NCBI GenBank assembly: GCA_003952965.2
Contig: CM025855.1
Location: 33,886,173-33,950,172, forward strand
DNA from: Morella rubra
Lineage: Eukaryota > Streptophyta > Magnoliopsida > Fagales > Myricaceae
Length of the DNA stretch: 64,000 nucleotides
Direction of reading: 5' to 3'
Shown here in pieces: positions 49,301 to 62,700 of the stretch (the stretch's first letter is position 1; the number at the start of each line of letters is the position of its first letter). The position numbers and the translations under genes were made by a program. Below the pieces are notes generated by a model. The model worked only from the letters and a program-made list of their open reading frames with translations. It did not search any database and was not told the DNA's origin.

Positions 49301-52217
49301 TATTAGAAGCTGCTGCGGAAGTAATTTCCAGGTTTTTGAAGGTATGCCTTGTGCGTTTTGTTTTGCAGTTTTTGATTCAGCGCATTATTCTCACTTATTA
49401 TCTCTGTGTTTTTCAATCTGGAATCACTTAAATAATGATAATGTGATCTTGTGTTCAGAGTGACAGTCACAATCTTAAATATATGGGTATTGATGCCCTT
49501 GGGCGATTGATAAAGATAAGTCCTGAGATAGCTGAACAACACCAACTCGCTGTGATTGATTGCTTAGAGGTGAGAGCTATTTTGCTATTAAATATGGAAA
49601 CAGGATCGTTCCTATTTTATTTTGGTATATTGAGTACTGTTTACTGTAGGGATATGGGGAGGGAGATCCATAGTGCTTACTGTCACTTAATGTCTATGTT
49701 AGTACGGATTGGATGTGAAACTTCTTATGGTTCTTGTTGCCAACTTATTTCTACACGATTGCTTTGGAATCATGTCTATCCTTCTCTTTATTTAAGTAGA
49801 AGTTGGATGTGCATTATGCAGGACCCAGATGATACTCTAAAGAGAAAAACATTTGGACTACTGTATAAAATGACGAAGTCCTCCAATGTCGAAGTTATTG
49901 TTGACCGTATGATTGACTACATGATAAGCATTAATGACAATCATTACAAAACCTATATAGCATCTCGGTGCGTTGAGCTTGCGGAGCAATTTGCACCCAG
50001 TAACCATTGGTTTATCCAGGTAAGTATGATGCTGCCTATTGCGTTCTAGAGTGCTTATGTGTACATGTATCTTATTTGATGTGTACTCTGCAGACAATGA
50101 ATAAAGTATTTGAGCATGCGGGAGATCTGGTGAATGTTAAAGTGGCGCATAACTTGATGCGGTTGATTGCAGAGGGATTTGGTGAGGATGATGATGCTGC
50201 AGATAGTCAGCTGAGATCATCTGCTGTATGTTATTTTTTTATCTGCTGCTTTCAGTATACGACGTGTATATAAGCACATGTAGATTTACATACGTACTTT
50301 TATACATGTATTTGTCTGCTTGTATCTGTATAAGTGCTACCTTGTTTGATTTTCTTATTCATGAGACTCTGAAGCTCAAGATAAGATAATCATGTATGTG
50401 AGCTACTTATGAATAGGCAAACTCAAGATGTCTTTCCAATAGCTAAACTATTTTATCCTCTCAGAACGACATAAAGTTCTGTTTCCTTATTTCGTGTGTT
50501 TTCTTTTGTACCTCAAAGGCAATGGGATCAAGGTTGTGTTTGGGAAAGCTTTGAAAACGTTTTAAAATTTTTTTTCTGCCTGCTGAAACTTTTTACCCCA
50601 AACATGAAAATGCCTCCAGAAAGCTTTTCAATCTCTGGAAAAAAGGTTTTCATCTGATCATTAGTCACAGATTTTACTATGAAACGAATGAACGAATCCT
50701 TATTTCTTCCCACATATTTTCAGTGAAGTTCTTCCACTTTCAAAAACACCCAAAGAACGTCTCACAACACGTTCCTTTCCAAATCTATTTTCTATGGCTC
50801 TCACAGTTTCACAGACGCCTGAAAAACACACCCAAAATATTTATGCAATGTCTACAAACACTAAACAATTTTTCCTATCCCTACAGAACCTTATTTTTGA
50901 TGGATGCAAGTAGGGAAGATGCACTGTGTTTTTTTGTCATGATGCATAAGCTACTAGCTACTCTGGAGAATGTCAGTAATACTTTAACATGTACAGTTTA
51001 TAACTTTGCTCTTTAACTTCATGCTTCAAGTCCAGAGTAATGGTTGATGCTTCTACCGTATATAAGCATATAAGCTTATATAGGTTTGTTTGTAACTTCC
51101 TGTGTTCTATTGATGTGACATGTAGTGGGTGGTCAACATTTATATCTTCTTTGAATCATGAGATGGAAAAAGAAGGGAAGGAAGCTTATTTGAGAAAATG
51201 GAACAAGAGGAAGTGATTGGGAGAAGAATATTGCATTAAACAGAGGATAGATAAGAAAGAAGAGAGGTGAAAGATGATGCAAGAGGAATAGAGCTCAAGA
51301 GAAAGATTCAAGAGGAGATATTGGGAGAAGAAACATTATAGAAAGAGAAGGTCAGATAGATGATAGAGGATGGGTGGGTAGAGTTGAGAAAAACTGGGAA
51401 GAAGAGGGAGAAACTGAGGAGCGGTGTCCTTATAATGGTTATTTCTATCCAGCCCTGATCTGAAGTGTGGTGTTTGAGATAGGAAGATATAACAATCCTT
51501 GGATGGTTTAAGTTAGGTGTTATGATAGGAAGCGTCAATAAACATGTAGTTCTTTTCTGGCCTTTCTTATATGATTACCTGTCTGTTCTTTAAATGCACA
51601 GTTTTTCACTAGCATGGGAGTACATATCTTCTTTGTAGTGTATGGAGTCGTAACTATTACTTTCCTGCTCATAAATTCCAGTTAGAGAAGTTTTAGGTGT
51701 TGGTAAATTTTTATTTATTCTTTCTAAAAAAGGATCTAATAGACCAGATTTGATGGAAGCACCCACCTTCACATTTATGTTGTTTGTGATTATCACCAAA
51801 TACTAGAAGCTTATAGAATGGAGATTATAGCTATAAATGATACACATTTGTGAGATAGCTTCAGGTATGTAGTGCACACCATTTTTTAGTTGTGCCTCGT
51901 TACTTCTTATTCATAGAGATTGGTTTTTGGGGTGCAGGTGGAGTCATACTTGCGCATTATTGGGGATCCAAAGCTTCCGTCTGTATTTCTCCAAGTACAC
52001 ACTGTCAACTTAGGTTTCAGTTTTCTTTGTTAATCTCCATTATGTGTTGCTGAAAGGATACTACTGTTTTAGTATAATAAATTGTTTGTTCTGATTACAG
52101 GTCATTTGTTGGGTTTTGGGGGAGTATGGAACAGCTGATGGGAAGTATTCTGCTTCTTACATTACTGGCAAATTATGTGATGTGGCAGAGGCATATTCAA
52201 ATGACGAAACTGTAAAG
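46358..52217 (+). CDS. AP4E: AP-4 complex subunit epsilon, exons 1-8 (5' part of gene)
   Basis: Exons: 46358-46960, 47766-47951, 49126-49341, 49459-49569, 49822-50019, 50094-50225, 51938-51994, 52101-52217. Every exon is a multiple of three and every intron is GT-AG; together 540 codons. The N-terminus MEQLKTIGRELAMGSQGGFG and the adaptin-type alpha-solenoid (DIPKRKMKEYIIRLVYIEML, GYLAVTLFLNEDHDLIILIV, LGRLIKISPEIAEQHQLAV, GEYGTADGKYSASYITGKLC) match plant AP-4 epsilon, a large subunit of the AP-4 coat that sorts vacuolar cargo at the trans-Golgi network. The full protein is ~900-950 residues, so about 40 percent (hinge and ear) is missing. The next expected exon (GYAVSALMKIY-like) was not found in the 11.8 kb that remain. 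Exon 1 is notably GC-rich against its introns. Confidence 0.93.
48382..48404. repeat. (CCCA)n microsatellite in AP-4 epsilon intron 2
   Basis: A short run of CCCA units between C-rich flanks. Intronic. Confidence 0.7.
48750..48830. mobile_element. Possible end of a MITE in AP-4 epsilon intron 2
   Basis: The text AATACACTTTGCACCCTCCA followed by TTGACACTTTGCACCC resembles the arm of the fold-back element at 41077. No matching second arm was found, so this may be a solitary end. Confidence 0.4.
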
Positions 52218-53008
52218 GTATGCCTCAGTTCATTTTGTATAGGGAAATTGAGGTGTATGAATACTTTTCTGACTAATTAGGGTTCTGTTTTTGTTTTGTG
52301 GAGAAAATGCTTTTTCTCTGAATTTCATTTTTCTGTTTATGAAAATGCAAAAGCAAAAATAGTGTTTGACTGAAAAATAATGGTGGACAATAATCTTCAC
52401 CATTATCTTCGTCACCCAACATCGCTGTCGATGCCACTTCACTAGGACTGCCATCGCCATATTGGTGACACCAGCCCTCAAATGCTTCCAACTTCCCGAA
52501 GATGAACACGAGGGATGTAGTGGGTTATTTTCCTTGGTGTTGCTAGCATTAACATCTTCTATATAATGATGTTTGGGTTCATATATCTTTTATGTATGTA
52601 CATATGTGTCTAGGCTTGATTTTTACACAATGAGGAAGATAAGTAGTCTTAATGCTTCCAGTCAGAAACACCACAAAGCAGATCCAAAAGCAACCTGAAT
52701 TATTCTATACCTGCTTCTGAGTTCCAACTAACATTGATATGATGCCCTTACATGATATGAAATCAATCTTGGAGGTACTGTAATTCAATACTACCCAAGG
52801 GAATACATTCCTGGATGAACTGAAGTGTGGTACACTTCTCATTTAAAACACTAGGTTTCAGCTGACAATTCGCTTCTTTTCGCTGTTTATGCATTTTGAA
52901 GGCAACAGACAATGCCATATTACATATATACGTAGATTATGAGGTTTGGGGACAAAGCAGGATAAGATTATAAAGATGCCGTAATAAATCAGTTCATCAA
53001 ATTCCAAC
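52218..53008. other. Intron-like sequence after AP-4 epsilon exon 8, nothing else seen
   Basis: Begins with a good donor (GTATGCC). AT-rich. No further AP-4 epsilon exon recognised here. Confidence 0.5.
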
Positions 53009-53640
53009 TTAATTAAAACAGTCTTTATAAAGTGTTTGTGAATGATTCAAGAAGAATGAGTGAGGGAGAGGGGTGTCCGCCGAAACCTTATTACTCCCCT
53101 CACCTCCAAGAGCCTTCGCACCACACTCCACACACCCTGGGCTATCCATCTTCAGGCTCAAAGAATCCCCACCCAGCAATGACCCAATAAGCCTATTCAA
53201 TTCATCTCTCAGGCCCAGCAGCCTCATGCGGAAATGCATTGGGCAGAAATCCTCAACAATGTCATAATTAGCCCCCAAAACATTAAATGAGGACTTATTA
53301 GGAGACGACAAAGCCGCCTTCTTTTCTGCATGGCTCTTCCCCTTCTTAGCACGTGACCACCTTTTACCGCCAGCAATTGGAACATCGTCTCGAGGGAATG
53401 AAGCATGTTGCCCATGGACAACCAACGCTGGCTCTGAATTAACAACTTTTGTAGAAAGAGACCCCCTCTCTGCAGCCCACATTGTCGGCAGAAGCTTCTT
53501 TTTTCCCGGCCGAGCTGAGAAAATCAACCACTTCCTGGAAGCACTCGGCCATAGCCTTCCACCCAGCTCCCTCTCTGCCTTCGGGGATCATGACCACCCC
53601 TCTCTGGCGACCCTCGCCAAACACAACAACTGCTACGTAT
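53009..53640 (-). mobile_element. LINE ORF1 fragment
   Basis: Minus-strand frames give RQRGVVMIPEGREGAGWKAM, ECFQEVVDFL and then, in another frame, FNVLGANYDIVEDFCPMHFR. The (V)VIPEGREGxGW block is typical of the ORF1/gag-like protein of plant L1 LINEs, and the same pattern recurs at 59.3-59.8 kb. At least one frameshift separates the two frames. Its orientation is opposite to the LINE piece that follows. Confidence 0.6.
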
Positions 53641-53867
53641 CTCCCTGATTTATTAGCACATCTTTAAGCCAGAAAAGCCCGAGAACCTTCGTTGAAGTTC
53701 AAGACGAAATCCTAATCTCAGCTGCTACCAGGAGTTTGTTGGCTAAGTTAACTACCCAGAAAGTGCCATATCTCCCAAGTGATTTTCTACTCCACTCCGA
53801 CCATCTAATAGTGCCTCTATCACTAACAGTCACTGGAAATCCTTAGCTTTAACTCTAATCTTATCCA

Positions 53868-55160
53868 ACGGAGAGGAGGTTGGTGAGGTGGAAACGGTCC
53901 TATCTCTCCAAGGGTGGTGGGATCACGTTGATCAAGTCTATTCTATTTTGCCTCCCCACTTATTTTTGTTGCTCTTTCCTATTCCTACAGCGGTGGCTAG
54001 TAGGGTGGAGAAGATTCGGAGGGATTTTCTTTGGGGGAGTGATGAAAGTGTGCAAAAATTTCATCTTGTGAAGTGGGAGAAAGTTTGTTCTCCTATTAGT
54101 TGCGTGGGTTGGGTTTGAGAAGGCTTGCTTTGTTTAATAGGGCCCTTCTTGGGAAATGGCTTTGGCGGTTTGGGGTTGAGCGAGATAGCTTGTGGAGACT
54201 TGTTATCATGGAGAAATACGGTTGTGCTTTGGGTGGGTGGAACACTCTTGTATGCAATGGCTCTTATGGTGTTGGTCTTTGGAAGAATATTAGCAAAGGA
54301 TGGGACTCGTTTGCTGAGAACATACTTTTTGAGGTGGGAAGTGGCGTGAGAGTCCATTTCTGGAAGGATCGTTGGTGCGGTGAGAGATCCCTAAAGGATA
54401 TTTTCCTTTTTTGTTTTCTCTTGCATGCAATAAGGATGCTATGGTTGCGGATTGCTTGGAAAGGAGTGCTTCGTGGAATATTTCGTTTGTTAGGAGGGCT
54501 AATGATTGGGAATTTGAGGAGTTTTCGACGCCCTTCTCTTTACTTTATTCTAAAGTTTTGAGGAGTTCTGCTGACGACAAGATGAGATGGGTGAGATCCA
54601 CGAATGGTGTTTTCTCGGTGAAATCTTGGTATTCGTTTCTTGTTGGGGATTTTGATGAGAGTTTCCCTTGGAGACAATTTGGAGGTCTTTAGCCCCGCCT
54701 AGGGTGTCCTTCTTTGTTTGGGAAGCCACCCATGGAAGAATCCTTACCACTGACAACTTGAGGAGGAGGGGCGTGAATGTGCTGATTGGTGCTATCTTTG
54801 CAAATGTGATGGGGAGTCTGTTGAGCACATTTTGCTGCACTGTTTGGTTGCTAGGGAGTTGTGGTCCTTAGTGCTCTCTATATGGACTATGATTGGGTGA
54901 TGCCTAGGTGCGTAGCTGAAGTTTTGTTGTGCTGGAAAAGGAATTTTAAAGACTCTCGGGCCTTAGCTATTTGGAGAATATCCCTACTTGTATTTGGTGG
55001 ACTTTATGGAGAGAGAGAAATGGGAGATGTTTTGAGGGTGGCTATGTCCATGGAGGACCTAAGGGGAAATTTTTTGCAGTCCTTGTTCTTGTGGGTAATG
55101 CCATGTTGAGGTTTCTCCCTTTTTCGGATTTTTAGATTTCATTATTTTTTCTAGCTTGTT
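53868..55160 (+). mobile_element. 5'-truncated LINE, 3' part of ORF2
   Basis: Spread over three frames with several breaks are the hallmarks of plant LINE reverse transcriptase C-termini: [94 protein letters not shown] and the zinc-knuckle ([18 protein letters not shown] in one frame, then LWSL). No poly-A tail is obvious. It lies in what should be an AP-4 epsilon intron. Confidence 0.82.
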
Positions 55161-56834
55161 TGTCTAGAGGTCTCAGGGTGTTTGAAGTGCAAAATTTACA
55201 CTTCCTGAAATTTTAACATAATAATAAATTACAATATAATCTCTTTCCCCATCCATCAATTACTTTTACTATAATAAATATAAAAATCATTCTCTCTCTC
55301 TTCACTTTTTCACCAAATTTCAATACTCTAAAATTTTAACCTTCCTGAAATTTTAACAATCAAACACACTCTCAGTATAGTCCTTTGTACTGTTCCTTCT
55401 ATTAAATTCTTTTTTATCTATATATTAAAAAAAAAATATAAGTACTACTAATGTAATTAGTGGCTTTTCCTTATATTGAAACCACTCACAGGCGTATATA
55501 TAAACAAAAGCTCACTATATTTATGCTAGAACATCACTTTAGAGCCTGTTCTCTCTTATAACTTACGGCGATATACCACAATCCAAAACTTTAGACAGTG
55601 AGATGAGATAAAAGATCATTGGTGTAATTTTTCAATTTCACCAACTCAGAAAGAACTAAAATTATTTATGTACAGTCACTACACCACTCTCACTATATGA
55701 TCTTATTTCGAGAACCCAGAACATAATAAGACAAAGCCTTTTACTTTCACCTAACTCGTAATACTATCTTTTCGTCACCTAAAAATATTCAGTCATTCGC
55801 TGATAAAACCAGGAGTTTTATTCTAGATGTGCGACCTGTATCCATATCACAATTGTCCACCTTCACAAAGAGTGATCCTTACCTTTATATTATATATTAT
55901 TTTGTAACAACTATTTATAATTCAATATATATATATACCCTTTAGAGGATTTTCCGCGGTTGCACTCCAAAAAATCCCATTCAACATCTCTGAAAGCACA
56001 AAACTCATCGTGATACTCTCATTAACGATAAATTGCTCTTCAACTACATCGCCAAAGAGTTCCACTAGCGCCGTCACGTAACTTTCTATACATACACTCC
56101 ATACCTCACATTTATCTACCAATTTTCGAATCGACTAGCTAGAGAGTAATTGGATATAATCTGGCTCTGACTCAATCTCGATTGTAATCTATACCGCTCT
56201 CTAATAAAATAGAACAGTATGCGAGTTTATCGATGAGCATAACGGTAACGCACTTTTCTATGTCAATTTGATAGTGTTTACAAATTACAATGATCCCAAC
56301 GAGAGCCATTAAAGAGGAAGCTTATGAATCTCACCAGATTGCAAGAGTAACACAGATTGAGAAAGAGCTCATTACTCGATCGATTAGACCATGCACTGTT
56401 GAACGACCTGAGTTGCAACGAAATATCCAACAAAAACCACCGATATCTGAAATAAAATCTCTATCTCGACTTAACTGCCATTATATCCAGTCGACTCTAT
56501 TCTTTCAGTCGAATATCCGCCACCGTGTAATCGCGCACTCATCCCGTCCCACGTTAGGCGGATACACTCTTCCGTTTTATAAACATACTAAATGCGTCGC
56601 GCGCAAAAACACTTCACAGTTCACTCATCGGAAGATCATTACAGCGCATGTCAAAAACTCTTCCCACAGCTCATCCTACAAATAGACCTGCAAATCACTC
56701 TCTCAGGCCTCTCAACCTTAAAAAAGAATCACTTCATACCATCCTCACATTCTTTAAAGATTCAACGAAGAGAAAAAATTTATCTAACACAAGTGGAATC
56801 CATAGCCAACTCTAAAACCAGGAATCCCAAAGAA
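55161..56834. other. No gene seen; AT-rich repeat then atypical sequence
   Basis: 55215-55370 is a copy of the AT-rich dispersed repeat. From about 55450 the texture changes: few homopolymer runs, many CpG-containing words and no domain in any frame. An open frame at 56290-56685 matches nothing I know. Confidence 0.4.
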
Positions 56835-59763
56835 TTAATAATTCCTCCGAAGCACAACCGCCACCAAACTGCATACCACCTCACATAAGGTCCCCCCACA
56901 ACCGCCTCTACCATGACCTATGACACAAGATCGCACCTTAATTCCTGGGGGACAAACCAAGTCTGGTTTCCATCCCCTCAACAAATTACCAACCCCACTA
57001 TACCTCACCCTATCATTCAGTCCTCTTACTTTCCAACTTAAAATTCTTGACTTCATTAAACATTCACTAAAGCCCACCCCATATATCTACTCCTATCTCC
57101 TACTCAAAGATCTCACTCCGATTCCTACTACCAAAGTGACTAAGGCACCCAATCTATTACAGCTGTCTTACAACTTAGTAGACTCCCCAAGACGCGTTAT
57201 GCCCGATATGTATCATCATTCTCACTATTCACTTTGACTCCTACCTCGATCAACTGGTCCATAGGACGGTAGTCGTCACCTTGGTACGTAATGATATTAT
57301 ACTATTTTTTAGCAACTATTAAGCCGGTTCACACTTTTTTAGTTTACTTTTTTTTAATTTGCTATATCATCCATTTCGGTCTGTAAAATGTATTTATTTT
57401 AGTGTTGATGTATATTTTTGGAGTTTAGGATTGTTTAGGGATCAATTTGGTGATTTTGTATTTTGGGGTTTTGTAACGTCCGTGTATATTCGTTCCCATA
57501 ACGATCGATCGCCTTCAGAGGTGATCGATCGCTTTTTGCTCCTCAAAGCTGCAAAGCTGCAAAAAGATCCATCAACTCTTTCTCATAACCCTTACAAGAC
57601 ACTCCTACCATATGCCTAATTGAAGACACCATTTTCAACACCCAATTAGAAGGTTCATTCACAACCAAACAATTGACCCTCCCCCCATCTGGGTAACAAA
57701 TCTGAAGTGGTTTCATTATCGAGTCAAGACACCCACTAGCAGCAGCAACCAATTCCCCACCATTTATATTCTGTAACCTAGAAGCCATACCACTCTCCCC
57801 AAACCTATCAACCTCAGAATCCAACTCAGGCTCCCTCGAACAAACAACCTGATTTCCCACTACCCTCTGAACCACCTCCCTACTGGTAGCAGACCCCTCC
57901 AGCTTCATCTCAGGCATCACCAACAACTTAAAGTGGTTACAAGCGATAACAATTAATTGATCAAGTGTAAAAAATCGAAGCGACTCACCGCACTTGTATA
58001 TCTGTCTATTCTACTTGCTAGGCTAAACTTCGGAGACTCCCTTTAGTGTCAATACTGAATTCACGTATTATTCCGCTGAAACACATAGGGATACTGAGTC
58101 CGATATCTTCTGCGGTTGACGACTACAAAAATGTCGCTGAATCGAGTCATTTACTCCCAATTCATTACTAGGTAGCGATCTACTCTATCGGATCCTGTAC
58201 ACAACGCCATTCGACTATTGAGATCGGAATCAGCCACAGATTTCTCTCAGTACTCTTACGAAATCGGCAGTCTCAGCTTAATGCAAACTCTAACGCAATG
58301 CAACTCAGATCGTGTGACTTCAGGTATCCCTTCGTGATTAACCTCTAGTCATATTCCAGACCCGTTGTAGCCAATCAAGACCTAACGGAGATACGAGTGT
58401 ATCGAAGCTTAATAATCAACCATAAGGGTATGGCATTGATACACTGTTCAACGTGATCAATCGACTTGCTCGCGCTATGGTAGTTGCGCAGTAAGCTCGA
58501 GTACACTCTGCCATTGCTCGAGCGTGTGGTGACTGGCCCAACCCACGCATACAGAACTTCCAATTACAAACTTCATATTTAGAGCAACTCGCGATGTCTC
58601 GCATTCTATACTTTTAGATCTCTCTATGCGACACTAACTAAAAATCTCCTGATGCTCATTATGTTTGCCTTAATTCTAGCTTCATCCTTCAAACTAAGAC
58701 ATAAGACTTAGGATATCACACTACTTTGTTCACGTTGTGGTGAGCTAACAGCTAAAAATCCAGCAGCACTTAATGTTGCAACAATCAGCGAACCGTGCAC
58801 CCTGATCTCGGGCTTAAAGGGATCGTCTAATCCTACGTACGTGCTCTGAAGTCGTTGCTTATCACCGAATAGATACACCCCTCAAGCGATCAAGTGTCCA
58901 AACTTGGCGATGCTACCTCACAGCGACGCGCATGTAACAAACAGATGGAGTTCTCCAATATTGTTAGAACGTCTCTTCTGCGTCATTTCTTATCAGACCA
59001 AGTTATATAGTTAAAACCGTAGCGTGCTGCATCATCCCTCATGATCCTCTGGCTACTGCCAGCACTCGACGTGTTGCATGCATTCCAATTTCTACAGAAG
59101 GGCATATTCCTTGGAAAATACGCATTCATATCACATCCAATGGTCAGACTGAGGGAGTTTGTCGGATGCGGCATGTATGTGTCATTCACACTTTTCGATT
59201 TGTCAGTCACGAGACTCGTCTTGCGTTTTAACTAAGCATCTGCCCCCAGCCACGTATGCAAGTCAACACTGCGCATTCCCAAGCCAGGTTTTACTCGCAA
59301 TTGCGAATGTCGGCCACTATCTCCAGCAAGCCTTTCACCACTCTTGCAAAAGTTACACCATTTCTAACCCCTGAACCAGTGGGAAGACCAACCTGACGAC
59401 GAGAATGCCAAAGGAAAGCAAGCACCTCCTGGAATATCTTGTCCAAGATCTGCCAACCAAAGCCATACTTTCCTTTAGGGACAATCACCACACCTTTGTG
59501 TCCTCCCCCTCCATAGGGAAGACCAACCTGACGACGAGAATGCCAAAGGAAAGCAAGCATCTCCTGGAATATCTTGTCCAAGATCTGCCAACCAAAGCCA
59601 ATTTCCTTTTAGGACGAATCACCACACCTTTGTGTCCTTCCCCCCTCAACTCATGTCTTAGTCGAACTGACACACAAAAGCGAAACACTTCTTCACCTAA
59701 ATGCTTAGTGAATTTTGCTGAGACGACTTGATCATTGAGGGTCCATATGAGAGATAGGCACAC
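56835..59763 (-). mobile_element. Pieces of a minus-strand LINE split by unfamiliar sequence
   Basis: In LINE order on the minus strand: ORF1 N-part at 59763-59291 (KGVVIVPKGKYGFGWQILDK, IFQEVLAFLWHSRRQVGLP, present twice), ORF1 C-part or spacer at 57926-57543 (NWVLKMVSSIRHMVGVSCKG), and the start of ORF2 endonuclease at 57060-56870 (SRILSWKVRGLNDRVRYSGV, NLLRGWKPDLVC). The stretches between (57080-57480 and 57930-59290) match no LINE part and have the odd composition described for the right end of the window. Multiple frame breaks. Confidence 0.6.
59381..59650. repeat. Tandem duplication, 2 x 135 bp, inside LINE ORF1
   Basis: Units start GGGAAGACCAACCTGACGAC at 59381 and 59516 and run to about 59650 with few differences. 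The period is a multiple of three, so the ORF1 peptide is duplicated in frame. Confidence 0.88.
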
Positions 59764-62700
59764 CGTCAGTGCGAATTACATGTTGTGGTGAGCGTGTGCG
59801 AGACGATACTAACAGAGAGCATGCAGGAGCCACGTCTCTCAAGTGCGTGCTTATCCGGTTACTTGTCACCATGCCACATATATTCACTAGCCGTGGAAAA
59901 CGACACCCCGTACTCCCTCGATAAATAGCGAAGTCCAAACGTAATGAGATTATTTATAGGAACTCTTCACTATCTCTCCGTATGAGCCTTACACTGAATT
60001 CACCACAAGAAATCGATGACTCTTCGCTACGCTGCGATGACTACCTCTCATCTTGCGGGCCATCCAGTCTAGCACGTATCGTGAGAAATGCACATTCTGA
60101 CTGCGCAACGTTATCGATGTCACCATTCATTCACGTAAACCAGAGCCATCACTAGAGTTCACATTAGAAAAGACTTGGGGAATCTCAGAGAATAGAAATA
60201 AATACGAGCGAATCCTATCACAGAGTCGATTGTCGCACCTTACAGATTCCCATTGTATCAGGGAGAGTGCAGTTGGATCTCCACTCAGAAATACTACATA
60301 AAGGAGCGAATTACCAGACAGTGTGTGCAGTACATTTTGCAAGTACAACCACAAGAATAGCTAGAAACAAGTAATCACACTTGTTTAGTGCACAGGCATC
60401 AGGTTAACGCTCTTGATCCTAGACATATAGAGATTGCGCGTAATGTGTCATCGGTTCTTTAGAGCAATGGTTCAATTTGACAAGCCCATGCGACACTCTG
60501 ACGAGCTATTAACTCCTAAGAGGAAACGTCATTCTTCACGAAGGCCCCAATTAAAACACCCACAAGGCAGTCAGGAACTAGGCCATCTTTTCTGCTGTCA
60601 AAGAATGTAGATAGTCTAAGGAGCTATTTGTGACACCATACAGCAACAGCATTCACATCTACAGTGTGTTGATTGTTAGAGGTCCCAATGGGCTTCTACA
60701 AGTTATTATCCGTGTGGGCAGAACCCACAATATCAAGTAATTGGTTAGTCTCATATAAAAGGAAGAGAGCCAACTCTTACTCAAGAAGAGCGCTCTCTAT
60801 AATTGACAGTGCTGTGAATCCATGGGGATGCGTGATGATGACACTGCCTCAGTGGTGACAACTGCTACTATAGTGCCAACAAAGTCAGAATCCTCGATGT
60901 GTCGTATTCAATATTCTACTAATATGGCAGACGTGTCGTCGAGCAGTGCCAACTGAGATACGAAGAATTAAAAAATCTTATGAATGACTCTTCATGGACA
61001 GATCCCAGGTCCCATAAGGACAACAAAAGAAAATATCTCAAGAAGACAAGGTGATTTCCTGATATCTCGATATGGCAATTGTGTCACCGTGTCTTCACGT
61101 GAGTACGACGTATGAGTGCATTGCGCGCAACGTAATGTGATGACATCTAATCGATTATCTAATTTAGTTATAATGTATAGCTATAAACTTATATTTTCTA
61201 TTGGGTAAGCACCTACATTTTGTGTTTGTATTAATTGGTTTAATTAATACGTGTTATTGAGAGCAATCATATGATTGCTTCTATAAATGTGAGATCAATA
61301 GTATATGTTGATTTTATACGTATTGTTAGAGAGACATCTCATGTATTAATTCATTGTAGTAATGTAAGAAAAAATGTATATCTGTCTGAATAACAGTAAC
61401 GTGTGTGTGTATATTCTCCTATTTGTATTTCTTTCATCAATACACTCTAATATCGAAAAGTAAAAAGAAAGGATGACCCAAATAGATATACCTCTCAATT
61501 ACACGGCTTCAGTAAAAATAATGCATATCAATCACGAGCAAGCCTTTTCTCACTCACGAAAACTCACGGAAGTAAATCATCTCCCAAGCGAACAATATTT
61601 CTTGATTACCTAAGATAAGCCTCAAATTTATTTAACAGGTCTCATTCTCATTGCTTCATAAATAAATACACAACTCGATCGATCGCTCATGCAACCTGAA
61701 TCACATAACTGATTGTTATAAAACTCTCAAGCGATCGTCCTCTCCACTAAAATCAAATTTGCACATCTGGATATCTATCAAAATAATGAGCTATCTCAAA
61801 GTTTCTCAATCGCAGTTCATGGTACTCTCTGTGATCATAAACGCGATGACGTCAGATATAATTTTAGCATAATGTGATGTGCTAGTGTAAAATGAAGTGT
61901 AGAACACATAAAGATATATGTGTTAGGTGTATCTAACAAAAGCTAAATCGTATAGGGATGTATTTATCTCTAGCTCAAATAAAAAGCCTGATTTAAGGTA
62001 GATTTTCACACTAATGAATACACAATATCACATAATTTGTTTACAGTATCGTGATTGATTTTCTAAAAGCTAGGGATCGTATGTTAGATGTCTAGATAAA
62101 TGTACATCTACACATGCTTGTTTGCAACACGAAATTTGAGTTCAATGTTTTTCTATAGTTGGTCATGATGTATATGCGTGTGGAATAGAAGATAAAAAAT
62201 GATATATAATTATAGATTAGATCAGCATCATGCAAAACATTATATCGACTGTTTATTTTAACCTATCTCTATATAGATCGTTTATATATTCGTAGTACTA
62301 GTAGTGGATGTTTATGTATTAAAGATGTGATCGACATGTCATAGATAGTGAGAACTGTCTATAATATTCTTAAAATAAATGAAGTAAACTTTGGTGCATA
62401 GGCATATATAATATACCACGTATATATATTGACATTATTTATAGGTGTACAATTTCAGAGAACCATATCTCGAATTTCACAGCATTCTCACTTGGTCGCT
62501 ATTTGATACGCGATTGGTCTCATGTCTTATAAAAGACTGATGTTCGGCTTCTTAAAATAGGTTTTTGTTGATCAAGACTCGAGGTGACTTTGGTAATTAG
62601 TAGTGGGCCGTTCATTGTTACACTGTTGGGACTCTCCTAAATGACATACATTAATCACCGATCTCCACCACCTATGCTGACTTAATTGTACACACACGAG

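Noticed and set aside
50520-50850. Possible MITE in AP-4 epsilon intron 6 (TGTGTTTGGG near 50535, ACACACCCAA near 50827)
   Set aside because: The ends pair over only about ten bases and no target duplication was found.
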